In this document: positions 1 to 7,828 of the stretch, in pieces
How the letters are laid out: each line of letters opens with the position of its first letter
How positions within the stretch are numbered: position 1 is the stretch's first letter
Assembly (NCBI GenBank): GCA_964369355.1
Contig: CAYJEO010000010.1
Location: 1 to 24,434 of the forward strand
From: CAYJEO01 sp964369355
GTDB lineage: Bacteria; Bacillota_I; Bacilli_A; RF39; UBA660
Reading direction: 5' to 3'
Length of the DNA: 24,434 bases
Program-made: the position numbers and the translations under genes
Notes under the pieces: generated by a model
What the model was told of the DNA's origin: nothing
Seen by the model: the letters and a program-made list of their open reading frames with translations, nothing else
The model's database searches: none

Positions 1-1
1 T

Positions 2-313
2 TTAGTAATTATCATGGCAATCGCAACACCAATTATCTTAGGGATTATTGATGAATCAAGAGTTTCTGCTAGAAAATCAAGTGCAGAAATGTATTTACAA
101 GCTATTGAGTTAGAGATTTTAAATCCAACTTATACTGGAACAACTGCAGATTTCGCTTGGACTGATCATACTTTAGCAGTAAATGGAGATGCTCCTACAG
201 CAATTTCAGTTTATGTTGAAGCTGATGGTACATTCGGTGGTGGTACAATCACATTTGATGGTTTCACAGTAACAATTTCAGATGGTAGAGCTACAGCGGT
301 TACTAACAACTAA
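2..313 (+). CDS. Type IV prepilin-like protein, 5' end cut by window
   Basis: The reading frame is open from base 2, so the ATG at 14 is an internal Met and the true start lies upstream of the window. The visible N-terminus (LVIIMAIATPIILGIIDES) is the second half of a class III (prepilin) hydrophobic helix. It matches the helix of the prepilin at 22862 almost residue for residue. The missing part should hold the G|FTLIE cleavage site. After the helix come about 80 residues with a short helical stretch and a small Gly/Thr-rich beta domain, ending in DGRATAVTNN. No cysteines are visible. The protein is small, as expected for a major pilin or pseudopilin. Its codons (TTC, ATC, GCT, GGT, ACT) are richer in C and T endings than its neighbours', which suggests high expression. 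Pilin-type is secure; the role (competence pseudopilus or surface pilus) is not known. Confidence 0.8.
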   Translation, partial: LVIIMAIATPIILGIIDESRVSARKSSAEMYLQAIELEILNPTYTGTTADFAWTDHTLAVNGDAPTAISVYVEADGTFGGGTITFDGFTVTISDGRATAVTNN

Positions 314-320
314 AAATGAA

Positions 321-347
321 AGCATCTCAGCTGAGATGTTTTTCTTT
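321..347 (+). terminator. Intrinsic terminator of the first prepilin gene
   Basis: A perfect 16-base palindrome, CATCTCAGCTGAGATG (323-338), forms a 6-bp GC-containing stem with an AGCT loop and is followed by TTTTTCTTT. It separates the prepilin from the YfhO-GtrA gene. Confidence 0.85.
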
Positions 348-373
348 ACTTATAAATAGGAAGAGATGATTTT

Positions 374-3313
374 ATGGAAAAAAGCAAATCTAAAAAACTA
401 TATATTTTATCATTCTTAATACCTACAATTATTATGTTCGTATTATTTCTTTTATTTGCTATCCCCTTTAAAAATACAATATTTATTAGCGATTTAAGTG
501 GACAGTATATATCTCTTTTATCTTATTACCAAGACATATTTATTTCTGGAGAATCTTTTTTTTATTCCTTTTCTAAAGGAATAGGTGGAGAAACTCTTTC
601 GACAATTTCCTATTATTTAACTTCACCAGTAAATATAATATATTTATTTTTTGATAAAGTAAATTTTGATATAGCAACATTAGTTGTTATATTAATAAAA
701 TTTGGGTTATCAGGTCTATTTTCGTATCAGTTTTTTAAATATAATTTTAAAAAAATAAATAAATATGAATTATTAATATTTTCAACATCTTATGCTTTAA
801 TGATGTACAATGTTGCTTATTTTTTTAATATTATGTGGATAGATTGTATTTATATGCTCCCTTTAGTAATGTTGGGTATAGATAAAATAATATCTGAAAA
901 GTCATCCTTATTTTATTTTTTCATGCTTGCAATATCAATTTTTTCTAATTATTATATTGGTTTTATGGTTTGTATTGCATCGATTTTATATTTTTTATAT
1001 AAATTATTTTTGAAGTATGAATGGAATAAACATAAAAATGAAATTATTAAAATATGCTGTAAATTTGCCATGTCATCATTATTTGCTGGTTTAATTACTG
1101 CAGTATTAATGCTTCCAAATATTATTGATTTGATGAATACATCGAAAGGTAATTCAACATTCTTCGAATCTTCAGCCTATTTTAGTTTAGATATTTTTAA
1201 ATTTTTTAAATCTTTATTTGTTATAGATTATGGTAAAAGTAATATATTAAATATGGAAAATCAGGCTCTGTTGTATTGTGGGATTTTAACTTTAATATTA
1301 ATAGCATTTTTCTTTTTTAATAAAAAGATTTCAAAAAAAGAAAAAATATTAACACTTTTAATATTTGTGATTTTCTTTGTTAGTTTCGGAGTTGAAATTA
1401 TAAATGTTATTTGGCATTCTTTTAGTTTCCCTATTGCTTTTAACAATCGCTTTGCTTTTATTTGTTCATTTTTTATGTTGTATATTGCGTGTCGAAGTTA
1501 TGAAAAATTAGAAAAAGTATCAATTAAAGAATGTTTAGTTATATTGCTGTTTTTTTCAATGATTATTTTATTTAATGTTACAAATCAAATTTATTTGTAT
1601 GATTATATTAGTTTGTTATTTGTTGCTACATATTTATTTTTAATATATTATGTAAAAGGCAATAAAAGTAGCTTAGATAATGTTTTAAAGAAAAAAATTA
1701 AAATTTTATTATGTATATTAGCTGTATCAGAATTGTTTCTTTTTACTTTTACAACTATAAGAGGGTATGAATTCTTTTCAATAGAAGAATATAAAGACCA
1801 ATTTTTAATTATTGATAACAATATTGAAAATATTGAAGATGATAATTTCTATAGAATAAGTAATTCGTTACAGTATAATTTGAATAGTTCATTATTATTA
1901 GGGTATAATGGAACATCAGAATTTTTATCAACAGCATCCAGTGATGTGGTTAAATTTTATGGTAATATAAATTTTTATAATAGGCTTAATTCTTATGATA
2001 ATTCTTCAGTATCTGATTTATTCGTAAACTCTATATTATCTGTTAAATATCATATAGGTAAATGTGATACAAAAAAAAGTGTTGCTACATTTCAATATTC
2101 CGTGTTTACTGATTTAATGTACAATATCAGGAAAGCACAATTCGATATATGTGAAAATCCTTATACGCTAGGATTATCATATATGATAGATTCTGAATCA
2201 CTACAATTTATCGATAAGTTAAAACAGTTTAGTGCTGATACATATAGTCAGGTATTAAACTTAATATCGTCAACAATGTTTGGAAGTGAACTTGAGTTGT
2301 ATACTGAAATAGTAGATTTTTATAAAAATGATAATGAAATATCTTTTCTAAATTCTTCTACAGCAAATATAACCTTAGATATAGTAGTATATGATGAATT
2401 GGATCCGCTTAAAAATATTGAAGTTTATGTAAACGGAGAATTAGCAAAAAATGTTTCATACAGAGATGATAAAAAAGTTATCATAGAAAACAATTATGAT
2501 ATAGGCGAAACAATTAAAATTACATATAAATATTCAGAAAATATAGAAATTCTTCTATTGCCTTCTTATTTCAATGAAGATGCTCTACAAGAGTTCTATA
2601 ATGAAATATCTCAAAACCAATTAAATATAACATCATTTAAAGATGATCATATTAAAGGAAATATTACAGTAGATGAAAGAAATGTTTTATTTACATCAAT
2701 TCCTTATAGTGATGGATGGACTTTATATGTTGATGGAGAAAAAGTAGAGACTACTAAATTGTATGGTGCTTTCTTAGGTGCTACTTTAACAGAAGGTTAT
2801 CATGAAATAGAATTGAAATTTTATCCACCAGGATTAAATTTAGGAATAATAATTAGTACAATAACTTTAATACTTACTATTTTATATTTTAAATTTGAAA
2901 AACATATACTAGATTTTATATTAAAAATATATTTAAAATATGAAGAAATGATAGATTATTTAATAATAGGTGGATTAACAACAGTTATTAGTATAATTAC
3001 TTATTATATCTTTGCGGATATATATAATATTCACTATTTAATAAGTAATGGATTATCATTTGTATTTGCTTTAATATTTGCATATTTCGCTAATAGAACA
3101 ATAGTTTTTAAAAGTGAAAATAAAGAAATATTAAAAGAATTTATGTTATTTACAAAATACAGATTATATTCATTAGTAATTGATATGGGTTTAATGTTTC
3201 TATTAGTATCAATGTTAAATATAAACGATTTAATATCAAAAATAATAGTGCAAATTATAATAGTTATTATTAATTATATATTTACTAAATTAATAGTCTT
3301 TAAACATAAATAA
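374..3313 (+). CDS. YfhO-family GT-C membrane glycosyltransferase fused to a C-terminal GtrA-like domain
   Basis: This 979-aa polytopic membrane protein has two recognisable modules. Residues 1-850 look like YfhO/GtlB: an N-terminal membrane helix, then the extracytoplasmic motif D40xxxQY with the SFSKGIGGE and YYLTSPVN segments, about a dozen membrane helices, and an extracytoplasmic beta-rich domain (about 480-830) ending in PYSDGWTLYVDGE. Residues 857-979 form a second module with four helices and the GtrA features (DYLIIGGLTTVIS, FANRTIVFKS, FTKLIVFKHK). Family knowledge: YfhO proteins transfer sugars from undecaprenyl-phosphate carriers outside the cell, and GtrA proteins are thought to flip those carriers. 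A fusion would combine flipping and transfer. The cytoplasmic CsbB-like partner is not in the window. Leu codons in the first module are more mixed (TTG, CTT, CTC, CTG) than in the TTA-dominated GtrA part. AGGAAGAG precedes the start. Confidence 0.87.
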   Translation: MEKSKSKKLYILSFLIPTIIMFVLFLLFAIPFKNTIFISDLSGQYISLLSYYQDIFISGESFFYSFSKGIGGETLSTISYYLTSPVNIIYLFFDKVNFDIATLVVILIKFGLSGLFSYQFFKYNFKKINKYELLIFSTSYALMMYNVAYFFNIMWIDCIYMLPLVMLGIDKIISEKSSLFYFFMLAISIFSNYYIGFMVCIASILYFLYKLFLKYEWNKHKNEIIKICCKFAMSSLFAGLITAVLMLPNIIDLMNTSKGNSTFFESSAYFSLDIFKFFKSLFVIDYGKSNILNMENQALLYCGILTLILIAFFFFNKKISKKEKILTLLIFVIFFVSFGVEIINVIWHSFSFPIAFNNRFAFICSFFMLYIACRSYEKLEKVSIKECLVILLFFSMIILFNVTNQIYLYDYISLLFVATYLFLIYYVKGNKSSLDNVLKKKIKILLCILAVSELFLFTFTTIRGYEFFSIEEYKDQFLIIDNNIENIEDDNFYRISNSLQYNLNSSLLLGYNGTSEFLSTASSDVVKFYGNINFYNRLNSYDNSSVSDLFVNSILSVKYHIGKCDTKKSVATFQYSVFTDLMYNIRKAQFDICENPYTLGLSYMIDSESLQFIDKLKQFSADTYSQVLNLISSTMFGSELELYTEIVDFYKNDNEISFLNSSTANITLDIVVYDELDPLKNIEVYVNGELAKNVSYRDDKKVIIENNYDIGETIKITYKYSENIEILLLPSYFNEDALQEFYNEISQNQLNITSFKDDHIKGNITVDERNVLFTSIPYSDGWTLYVDGEKVETTKLYGAFLGATLTEGYHEIELKFYPPGLNLGIIISTITLILTILYFKFEKHILDFILKIYLKYEEMIDYLIIGGLTTVISIITYYIFADIYNIHYLISNGLSFVFALIFAYFANRTIVFKSENKEILKEFMLFTKYRLYSLVIDMGLMFLLVSMLNINDLISKIIVQIIIVIINYIFTKLIVFKHK

Positions 3314-3322
3314 ATATATTGT

Positions 3323-3352
3323 AAAACTTACTTTAAAAAAGTGAGTTTTTTT
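3323..3352 (+). terminator. Intrinsic terminator after YfhO-GtrA gene
   Basis: AAAACTTAC (3323-3331) pairs with GTGAGTTTT (3341-3349), with one T-G pair and further T/A pairing inside, and runs into a T tract. Confidence 0.75.
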
Positions 3353-3383
3353 AATATTTTAAAGGTTAAAATAAATAATATTA

Positions 3384-3392
3384 TGGTATAAT
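3384..3392 (+). promoter_or_regulatory. Extended -10 promoter for pyk
   Basis: TGGTATAAT is a consensus extended -10 element (TG at 3384-3385, TATAAT at 3387-3392). The -35 region is weak (GTTAAA near 3365). The predicted transcription start is only about 10 bases before the ATG at 3409, so the AGGTGAT ribosome site would lie almost at the RNA 5' end. A second TATAAT at 3393-3398 is possible but even closer. Confidence 0.65.
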
Positions 3393-3408
3393 TATAATAG
3401 GTGATAGT

Positions 3409-4830
3409 ATGAATAAAAATAAAACTAAAATAATAGCGACAATCGGGCCTGCAAGTCAAGATATTGAAATAATAAAAAAATTAATTCAAAACGGGTTAGA
3501 TGTAGTAAGAATTAACTTAAGTCATGCAGATTATAGTTTCTGTAAAGACATAATTGAAAAAGTGAAAAAATTAAACAAAGAATTAAATACGTCAGTAGCA
3601 ATAATGTTAGATACAAAAGGTAGAGAAATAAGAGTAGGTAATATGATCGCTAATGGAGTATATTTAAAAAAAGACGATACTATCAAAATCTATAAACAAC
3701 AAATAACAGGAGATTCAACTAGAATATCAACTACTTATCCTAACTTAGTAAATGAAGTGAAGTTTAATACAATAATAAAATTAGATGACGGAAAAATTGA
3801 ACTACAAGTTATAGACAAAGAAGATGACTTCTTAGTATGTAAAATATTAAATGATGGATTTTTAAAATCAAATAAAGGAATTAATATTCCAGGATTTAAA
3901 TTAAAAATGGATTTTTTAAATGAAAAAGATAAACAAGATATAATGTTTGCAAATGAAATGGGAGTTGACTTTATAGCAGCATCATTTGTTAATAGTGCAG
4001 AAGATATACTAGAGATAAATGATTTATTAATAGCATTAGATAATGATCATATTGGAATAATTGCTAAAATAGAAAATGAACATTCAGTAAAAGAAATAGA
4101 TGACATAATAAGAGTAGCTGATGGAGTAATGGTAGCAAGAGGAGACTTAGGAGTAGAAGTTCCTTTAGAAAGATTACCGGGTATACAAAAGTCTATAATT
4201 AATAAATGTCATTTAATGGGTAAAGTAAGTATAGTAGCAACAGAAATGTTAGCATCAATGGAACATGGACTTAGACCTACAAGAGCAGAAGTATCAGATG
4301 TTGCCAATGCTGTTATGGATGGAGCAGATACAGTAATGCTTTCAGGAGAAACAACAATTGGTTTATATCCTGTAGAAACAGTTGCAATGATGGAACGTAT
4401 TATTGCATCATCAGAAGAAAACATAGAACATGTAGAAATGTTAGATAAAGCAATGCGTACTGAAAATCAAGATACAACAGGGTCGATTGCCTATAGCGTA
4501 GCTGAAGTAGCGTCAAGATTAAACTGTAGTGCAATTATAGCGCCGACAGTAAGTGGATACACAGCAAGAAAGTTAAGTAGATTTAGACCGGTATGTCCAA
4601 TCATAGCAGTAAGTCCTAATGAATCAACCATAAAATCATTAGCACTACACTTTGGAGTACATGGTGTTAAAATAGATAATTTAAAATCTTTAGATGAAAT
4701 AATAGATAAATCTATTAAAATAGCGAGACAAAAATTAACTATCGAAGATGGAGAAAAAGTTATTATTACAGGTGGATATCCATTTGAAAAAGTAAAACAT
4801 ACTAACTTTATGAAAATAGAAGAAATATAA
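3409..4830 (+). CDS. pyk: Pyruvate kinase
   Basis: Pyruvate kinase converts phosphoenolpyruvate and ADP to pyruvate and ATP, the last step of glycolysis, in the cytoplasm. The 473-aa length matches the basic three-domain enzyme without the extra C-terminal domain of Bacillus. Motifs include KIIATIGPAS at the N-terminus, RINLSHAD, AKIENEHSV with catalytic Lys220, VMVARGDLGVEVP, and RPTRAEVSDVANAVMDGADTV followed by MLSGET. The C-terminal domain ends in ITGGYPF and TNFMKIEEI. One oddity is the normally near-invariant LDTKGPEIR, which here reads LDTKGREIR (Arg72 in place of Pro); GETTIGLYP also differs from the common GETAAGKYP. The start is set by AGGTGAT just upstream. The GH31 gene begins 12 bases after the stop, so the two are probably co-transcribed. 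Confidence 0.95.
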   Translation: MNKNKTKIIATIGPASQDIEIIKKLIQNGLDVVRINLSHADYSFCKDIIEKVKKLNKELNTSVAIMLDTKGREIRVGNMIANGVYLKKDDTIKIYKQQITGDSTRISTTYPNLVNEVKFNTIIKLDDGKIELQVIDKEDDFLVCKILNDGFLKSNKGINIPGFKLKMDFLNEKDKQDIMFANEMGVDFIAASFVNSAEDILEINDLLIALDNDHIGIIAKIENEHSVKEIDDIIRVADGVMVARGDLGVEVPLERLPGIQKSIINKCHLMGKVSIVATEMLASMEHGLRPTRAEVSDVANAVMDGADTVMLSGETTIGLYPVETVAMMERIIASSEENIEHVEMLDKAMRTENQDTTGSIAYSVAEVASRLNCSAIIAPTVSGYTARKLSRFRPVCPIIAVSPNESTIKSLALHFGVHGVKIDNLKSLDEIIDKSIKIARQKLTIEDGEKVIITGGYPFEKVKHTNFMKIEEI

Positions 4831-4842
4831 GAGGGTGATAAA

Positions 4843-7245
4843 ATGTATAACTTAGGAGAGTATTTCAAATTAGATTATACTAAGGCTTTTAGTGAGAATA
4901 AAGCTATAATAAAAGGGAATAAATATCGAATAACAATATTATCTGATATGTTAATAAGATTAGAATATAATGAATCAGGTAATTTTGAAAATAGATTAAC
5001 AGAACTAGTTTGGAATAGATTATTTGAGGTACCAAAATTTGAAATAAAAGAAGACGAAAAGTATTTGGAAATCAAAACAAAATATTTTAGTTTAAATTAT
5101 TTAAAAGAAAGTAACTTCAAAGGAAGTAGTTTTAATCCAGCTAAAAACTTAAAAGTAGATTTATTAAACTCTGAAAAATCTTGGTATTATGGTAAAAAAG
5201 AAATAAGAAATTTATCAGCACCAGGTAAATATTTAGAAAATAAAAATGGAAAAATAGAATTTTCAAAAGGATTATTTTCAGAAGATGGGTTAGTTACTAT
5301 AGATGATTCTGATTCAAAAATAATAAGTGAATCAGGAGAAATAATAAATAGAGAAAATAAAACAATAGATATATATTTATTTACTTATTTAAACAACTTT
5401 GAAGAATGTTTAAAAAACTATTTTAATCTAACAGGATATCCATCACTAATACCAAGATATGCACTTGGTAACTGGTGGAGTAGAAATGTAGTATATGATG
5501 ATGCTAGTTTAAAAAAAGTTGTAGATGATTTTGATTATAATGAAATACCTTTATCGGTATTGCTATTAAATCAAGGTTGGCATAAAAATGAATTTGACGG
5601 AAAAGAAGTAAAATCTGGATTTACATTTAATAATGAATTGTTAAAACAACCAGATAAAGCAGTAGCTTATTTACATCAAAAAGGAATAAGAGTAGGATTA
5701 AATATTAATCCTGAAGAAGGCATATATCCTTTTGAGCAATATTATGAAAATGTTAAACAGTACATACAACCAGATGAAAAAGGGGTAATACCTTTTGACG
5801 TATTAAACCCTAAATTCGTTGACATATATTTAAAAATGCTAATACATCCATTAGATACATTAGATGTAGACTTTTATTGGTTAGATTCAAAATTAGATAG
5901 TGAAAAACTATTTATGTTAAATCACTATCATTATTTTGATTCTTATAGAAACTATAAGAAAAGACCAATGTTACTTACAACAAATGCTGAAGTAGCAAGT
6001 CATAGATATCCAGTTTTATATTCTGGAAAAACAAAAGTAAGTTGGGATACATTAAAATTAATACCTTATCACAATTCTTGTGCTGCTAATGTAGGTGTAA
6101 GTTTTTGGAGTCATGACATAGGTGGTTATTATAAAGGAACAGAAGATAATGAGTTATATATTAGATTTGTTCAATTAGGAACATTCTCACCTATATTAAA
6201 ATTTGGAGCAGATAAAGGTAAATACTATAAAAGAGAACCTTGGAAGTGGAGTGTAAAAACATACACAATAGCCAAAGATTATTTAGAACTAAGACACAAA
6301 ATGATACCTTATGTTTATAATGAATCATATAAATATCATAAAGAAGGAATACCATTAATTAAACCAGTTTTTTATAAGAATATGGAAATGTTTGATGATG
6401 ATTTATTTAAGGATTCATACTTCTTTGGATCACAAATGTTTATATCACCAATAACCAATAAAAAAGATTATGTAATGAATAGAGTAATTCATAAATTCTT
6501 TTTACCAGATGGAATTTGGTATGATTATGTAACAGGTAAAAAATTCCCAGGTGGAAGACAATATGTATCATTTTTCAAAGACCAAGATTATCCAGTTTTT
6601 GCAAAAGCAGGAGCTATACTTCCTTTTGGATATAACGATAATTTAAACGATACAACACCACCTAAAAATATGGAAATATCAATATTCCCAGGAGTGTCTA
6701 ATAAATATGATTTATATGAAGATGATGGTGTATCTACTTTATATAAAAAAGGATATTTCTTAAAATCAACAATTGAATATAATTACTTACCAAATAACTA
6801 TGCAATTATAGTAAGAGCAATAGAAGGTAAATCTGGAATAGTACCAGAATTTAGAAATTATAAATTCATTTTAAGAAATACTAAAGAAGCTAAAGATGTA
6901 TCAGTGTACTTTAATAATGATCCAATAACATTTACAAAATATGTAGATGGACCAAACTTTATTATTGAAGTAAAAGATGTTAAATCAATTGGTCAATTAA
7001 CTATTAACTGTAAAGGTAAAGATATTGAAATTGATGCAGTACGTTTAATTAATCAAGACATTGAAGGAATAATATCTGATTTAGAATTAGAAACTAAACA
7101 TAAAGAAAAAATAGATGAAATTATATTTAGTGAATTACCTTTAAAGAAAAAAAGAATTGAACTTAGAAAATTATCAAGAATTGGACTAGAAAGAAAATTT
7201 ATCAAATTATTCTTAAAATTACTTGAATATATTGGGCAAGTATAA
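4843..7245 (+). CDS. Glycoside hydrolase family 31 protein, probably catalytically impaired
   Basis: This 800-aa protein has the GH31 layout: N-terminal beta-sandwich (about 1-200), TIM barrel (about 200-520), C-terminal beta domains to about 720, and a Lys/Glu-rich helical tail. Family segments include LGNWWSRN, the barrel strand DFYWLD with the expected nucleophile Asp348, MLNHYHYFD, SHRYPVLYSG, VSFWSHDIGGY, FSPI and REPWKW. Three positions that I remember as active-site residues in this subgroup differ. SGDT, holding the acid/base Asp, reads SGKT (Lys396). The Arg of LSR reads Thr380. The His of RLHS aligns with Gly455. The protein may therefore have lost hydrolysis and kept sugar binding. 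No signal peptide is visible, so it should be cytoplasmic. It follows pyk closely with its own GAGGGTGAT. The 3' end contains the promoter of the leuS T-box. Confidence 0.88.
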   Translation: MYNLGEYFKLDYTKAFSENKAIIKGNKYRITILSDMLIRLEYNESGNFENRLTELVWNRLFEVPKFEIKEDEKYLEIKTKYFSLNYLKESNFKGSSFNPAKNLKVDLLNSEKSWYYGKKEIRNLSAPGKYLENKNGKIEFSKGLFSEDGLVTIDDSDSKIISESGEIINRENKTIDIYLFTYLNNFEECLKNYFNLTGYPSLIPRYALGNWWSRNVVYDDASLKKVVDDFDYNEIPLSVLLLNQGWHKNEFDGKEVKSGFTFNNELLKQPDKAVAYLHQKGIRVGLNINPEEGIYPFEQYYENVKQYIQPDEKGVIPFDVLNPKFVDIYLKMLIHPLDTLDVDFYWLDSKLDSEKLFMLNHYHYFDSYRNYKKRPMLLTTNAEVASHRYPVLYSGKTKVSWDTLKLIPYHNSCAANVGVSFWSHDIGGYYKGTEDNELYIRFVQLGTFSPILKFGADKGKYYKREPWKWSVKTYTIAKDYLELRHKMIPYVYNESYKYHKEGIPLIKPVFYKNMEMFDDDLFKDSYFFGSQMFISPITNKKDYVMNRVIHKFFLPDGIWYDYVTGKKFPGGRQYVSFFKDQDYPVFAKAGAILPFGYNDNLNDTTPPKNMEISIFPGVSNKYDLYEDDGVSTLYKKGYFLKSTIEYNYLPNNYAIIVRAIEGKSGIVPEFRNYKFILRNTKEAKDVSVYFNNDPITFTKYVDGPNFIIEVKDVKSIGQLTINCKGKDIEIDAVRLINQDIEGIISDLELETKHKEKIDEIIFSELPLKKKRIELRKLSRIGLERKFIKLFLKLLEYIGQV

Positions 7246-7251
7246 TATAAT
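7223..7251 (+). promoter_or_regulatory. Promoter of the leuS T-box transcript
   Basis: TTGAAT (7223-7228) and TATAAT (7246-7251) are separated by 17 bases. The element overlaps the last codons and stop of the GH31 gene. The predicted start is near 7258, just before the T-box leader. Confidence 0.65.
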
Positions 7252-7257
7252 ACTAAT

Positions 7258-7470
7258 TAAGACGAGGAAAAAGAGTAGTAATAAACCTTATTTTACAAAG
7301 AGAAAAAGCGGTTGGTGAAAGCTTATAAAATAAATTATGAACTTACTTTGGAGTTTTATATATGATAAGTATATAACGTTTAACTTGCGTTAAAAGTAAG
7401 AGAGTATAGATAAGTCTATAAATTAAGGTGGTAACGCTTGAAAGAGTCCTTAAATTTATAGGCTTTTTTT
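7258..7470 (+). promoter_or_regulatory. T-box riboswitch, leucine (specifier CTT)
   Basis: The leader has the T-box hallmarks in order. An AGTA element (7274-7280) lies on the 5' side of the specifier loop. The distal Stem I has AAAGAGAA and GGTTGGTGAAAGC. A helix pairs TTATTTTA (7288-7295) with TAAAATAA (7326-7333). The specifier loop reads GAA-CTT-A, with Leu codon CTT at 7342-7344. The T-box bulge sequence AAGGTGGTAACGCTT is at 7424-7438. The terminator pairs 7412-7428 (AAGTCTATAAATTAAGG) with 7448-7464, followed by TTTTTT. Uncharged tRNA-Leu should stabilise the antiterminator and permit transcription of the small membrane protein and leuS. Confidence 0.92.
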
Positions 7471-7486
7471 ATATATTGGAGGAAAT

Positions 7487-7828
7487 ATGGAAGAATTAAT
7501 TTTATACGTAATTACACTTTTATTTGTTTACTTAATATACTTTTTATTAGTAATTAAATCAAAAAGAAGAAAAAACAAATTATTTGAATCAACAGAAGTA
7601 AAATACTTAATGGCAGTTTATAAAATAAAAAAAGAAGCTTTAGATACAAAAAGTTTTCCACATGTAATAGCGTTTGCTAATGCATTTATAATAACTACCG
7701 CCTTAACAATAGTGTTATATTTAAATAATATAATATTACAATTTGTATTAGGGTTAGTACTAATGATAATTTTAAATATAACTATATATCATATAATAGG
7801 AAAAACATATGGAAAGAAGGTAAAATAA
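7487..7828 (+). CDS. Small membrane protein of unknown function, T-box controlled with leuS
   Basis: I do not recognise this 113-aa protein by name. An N-terminal membrane helix (about 4-24) is followed by a basic loop (KSKRRKNK), then a segment TEVKYLMAVYKIKKEAL that looks amphipathic. Two more hydrophobic helices (about 62-82 and 85-107) and a basic tail IGKTYGKKVK complete it. The start follows TTGGAGGAAAT, a strong ribosome site directly after the T-box terminator. Its last base is the first base of the leuS ATG (TAATG), implying translational coupling. Being placed between the leucine T-box and leuS, it should be induced with leuS when tRNA-Leu is uncharged. Whether it has a role in leucine supply or is only a passenger cannot be told from the sequence. 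Confidence 0.8.
   Translation: MEELILYVITLLFVYLIYFLLVIKSKRRKNKLFESTEVKYLMAVYKIKKEALDTKSFPHVIAFANAFIITTALTIVLYLNNIILQFVLGLVLMIILNITIYHIIGKTYGKKVK

Noticed and set aside
14..313. Start of the first prepilin gene at ATG 14
   Set aside because: The frame is open to base 2 and upstream residues LVII belong to the conserved prepilin helix, so the gene starts before the window.
4491..4868. Antisense open frame of 125 codons opposite pyk
   Set aside because: pyk is clearly coding on the + strand. The antisense frame gives a low-complexity Ser/Leu/Ile product with no motif and no ribosome site.
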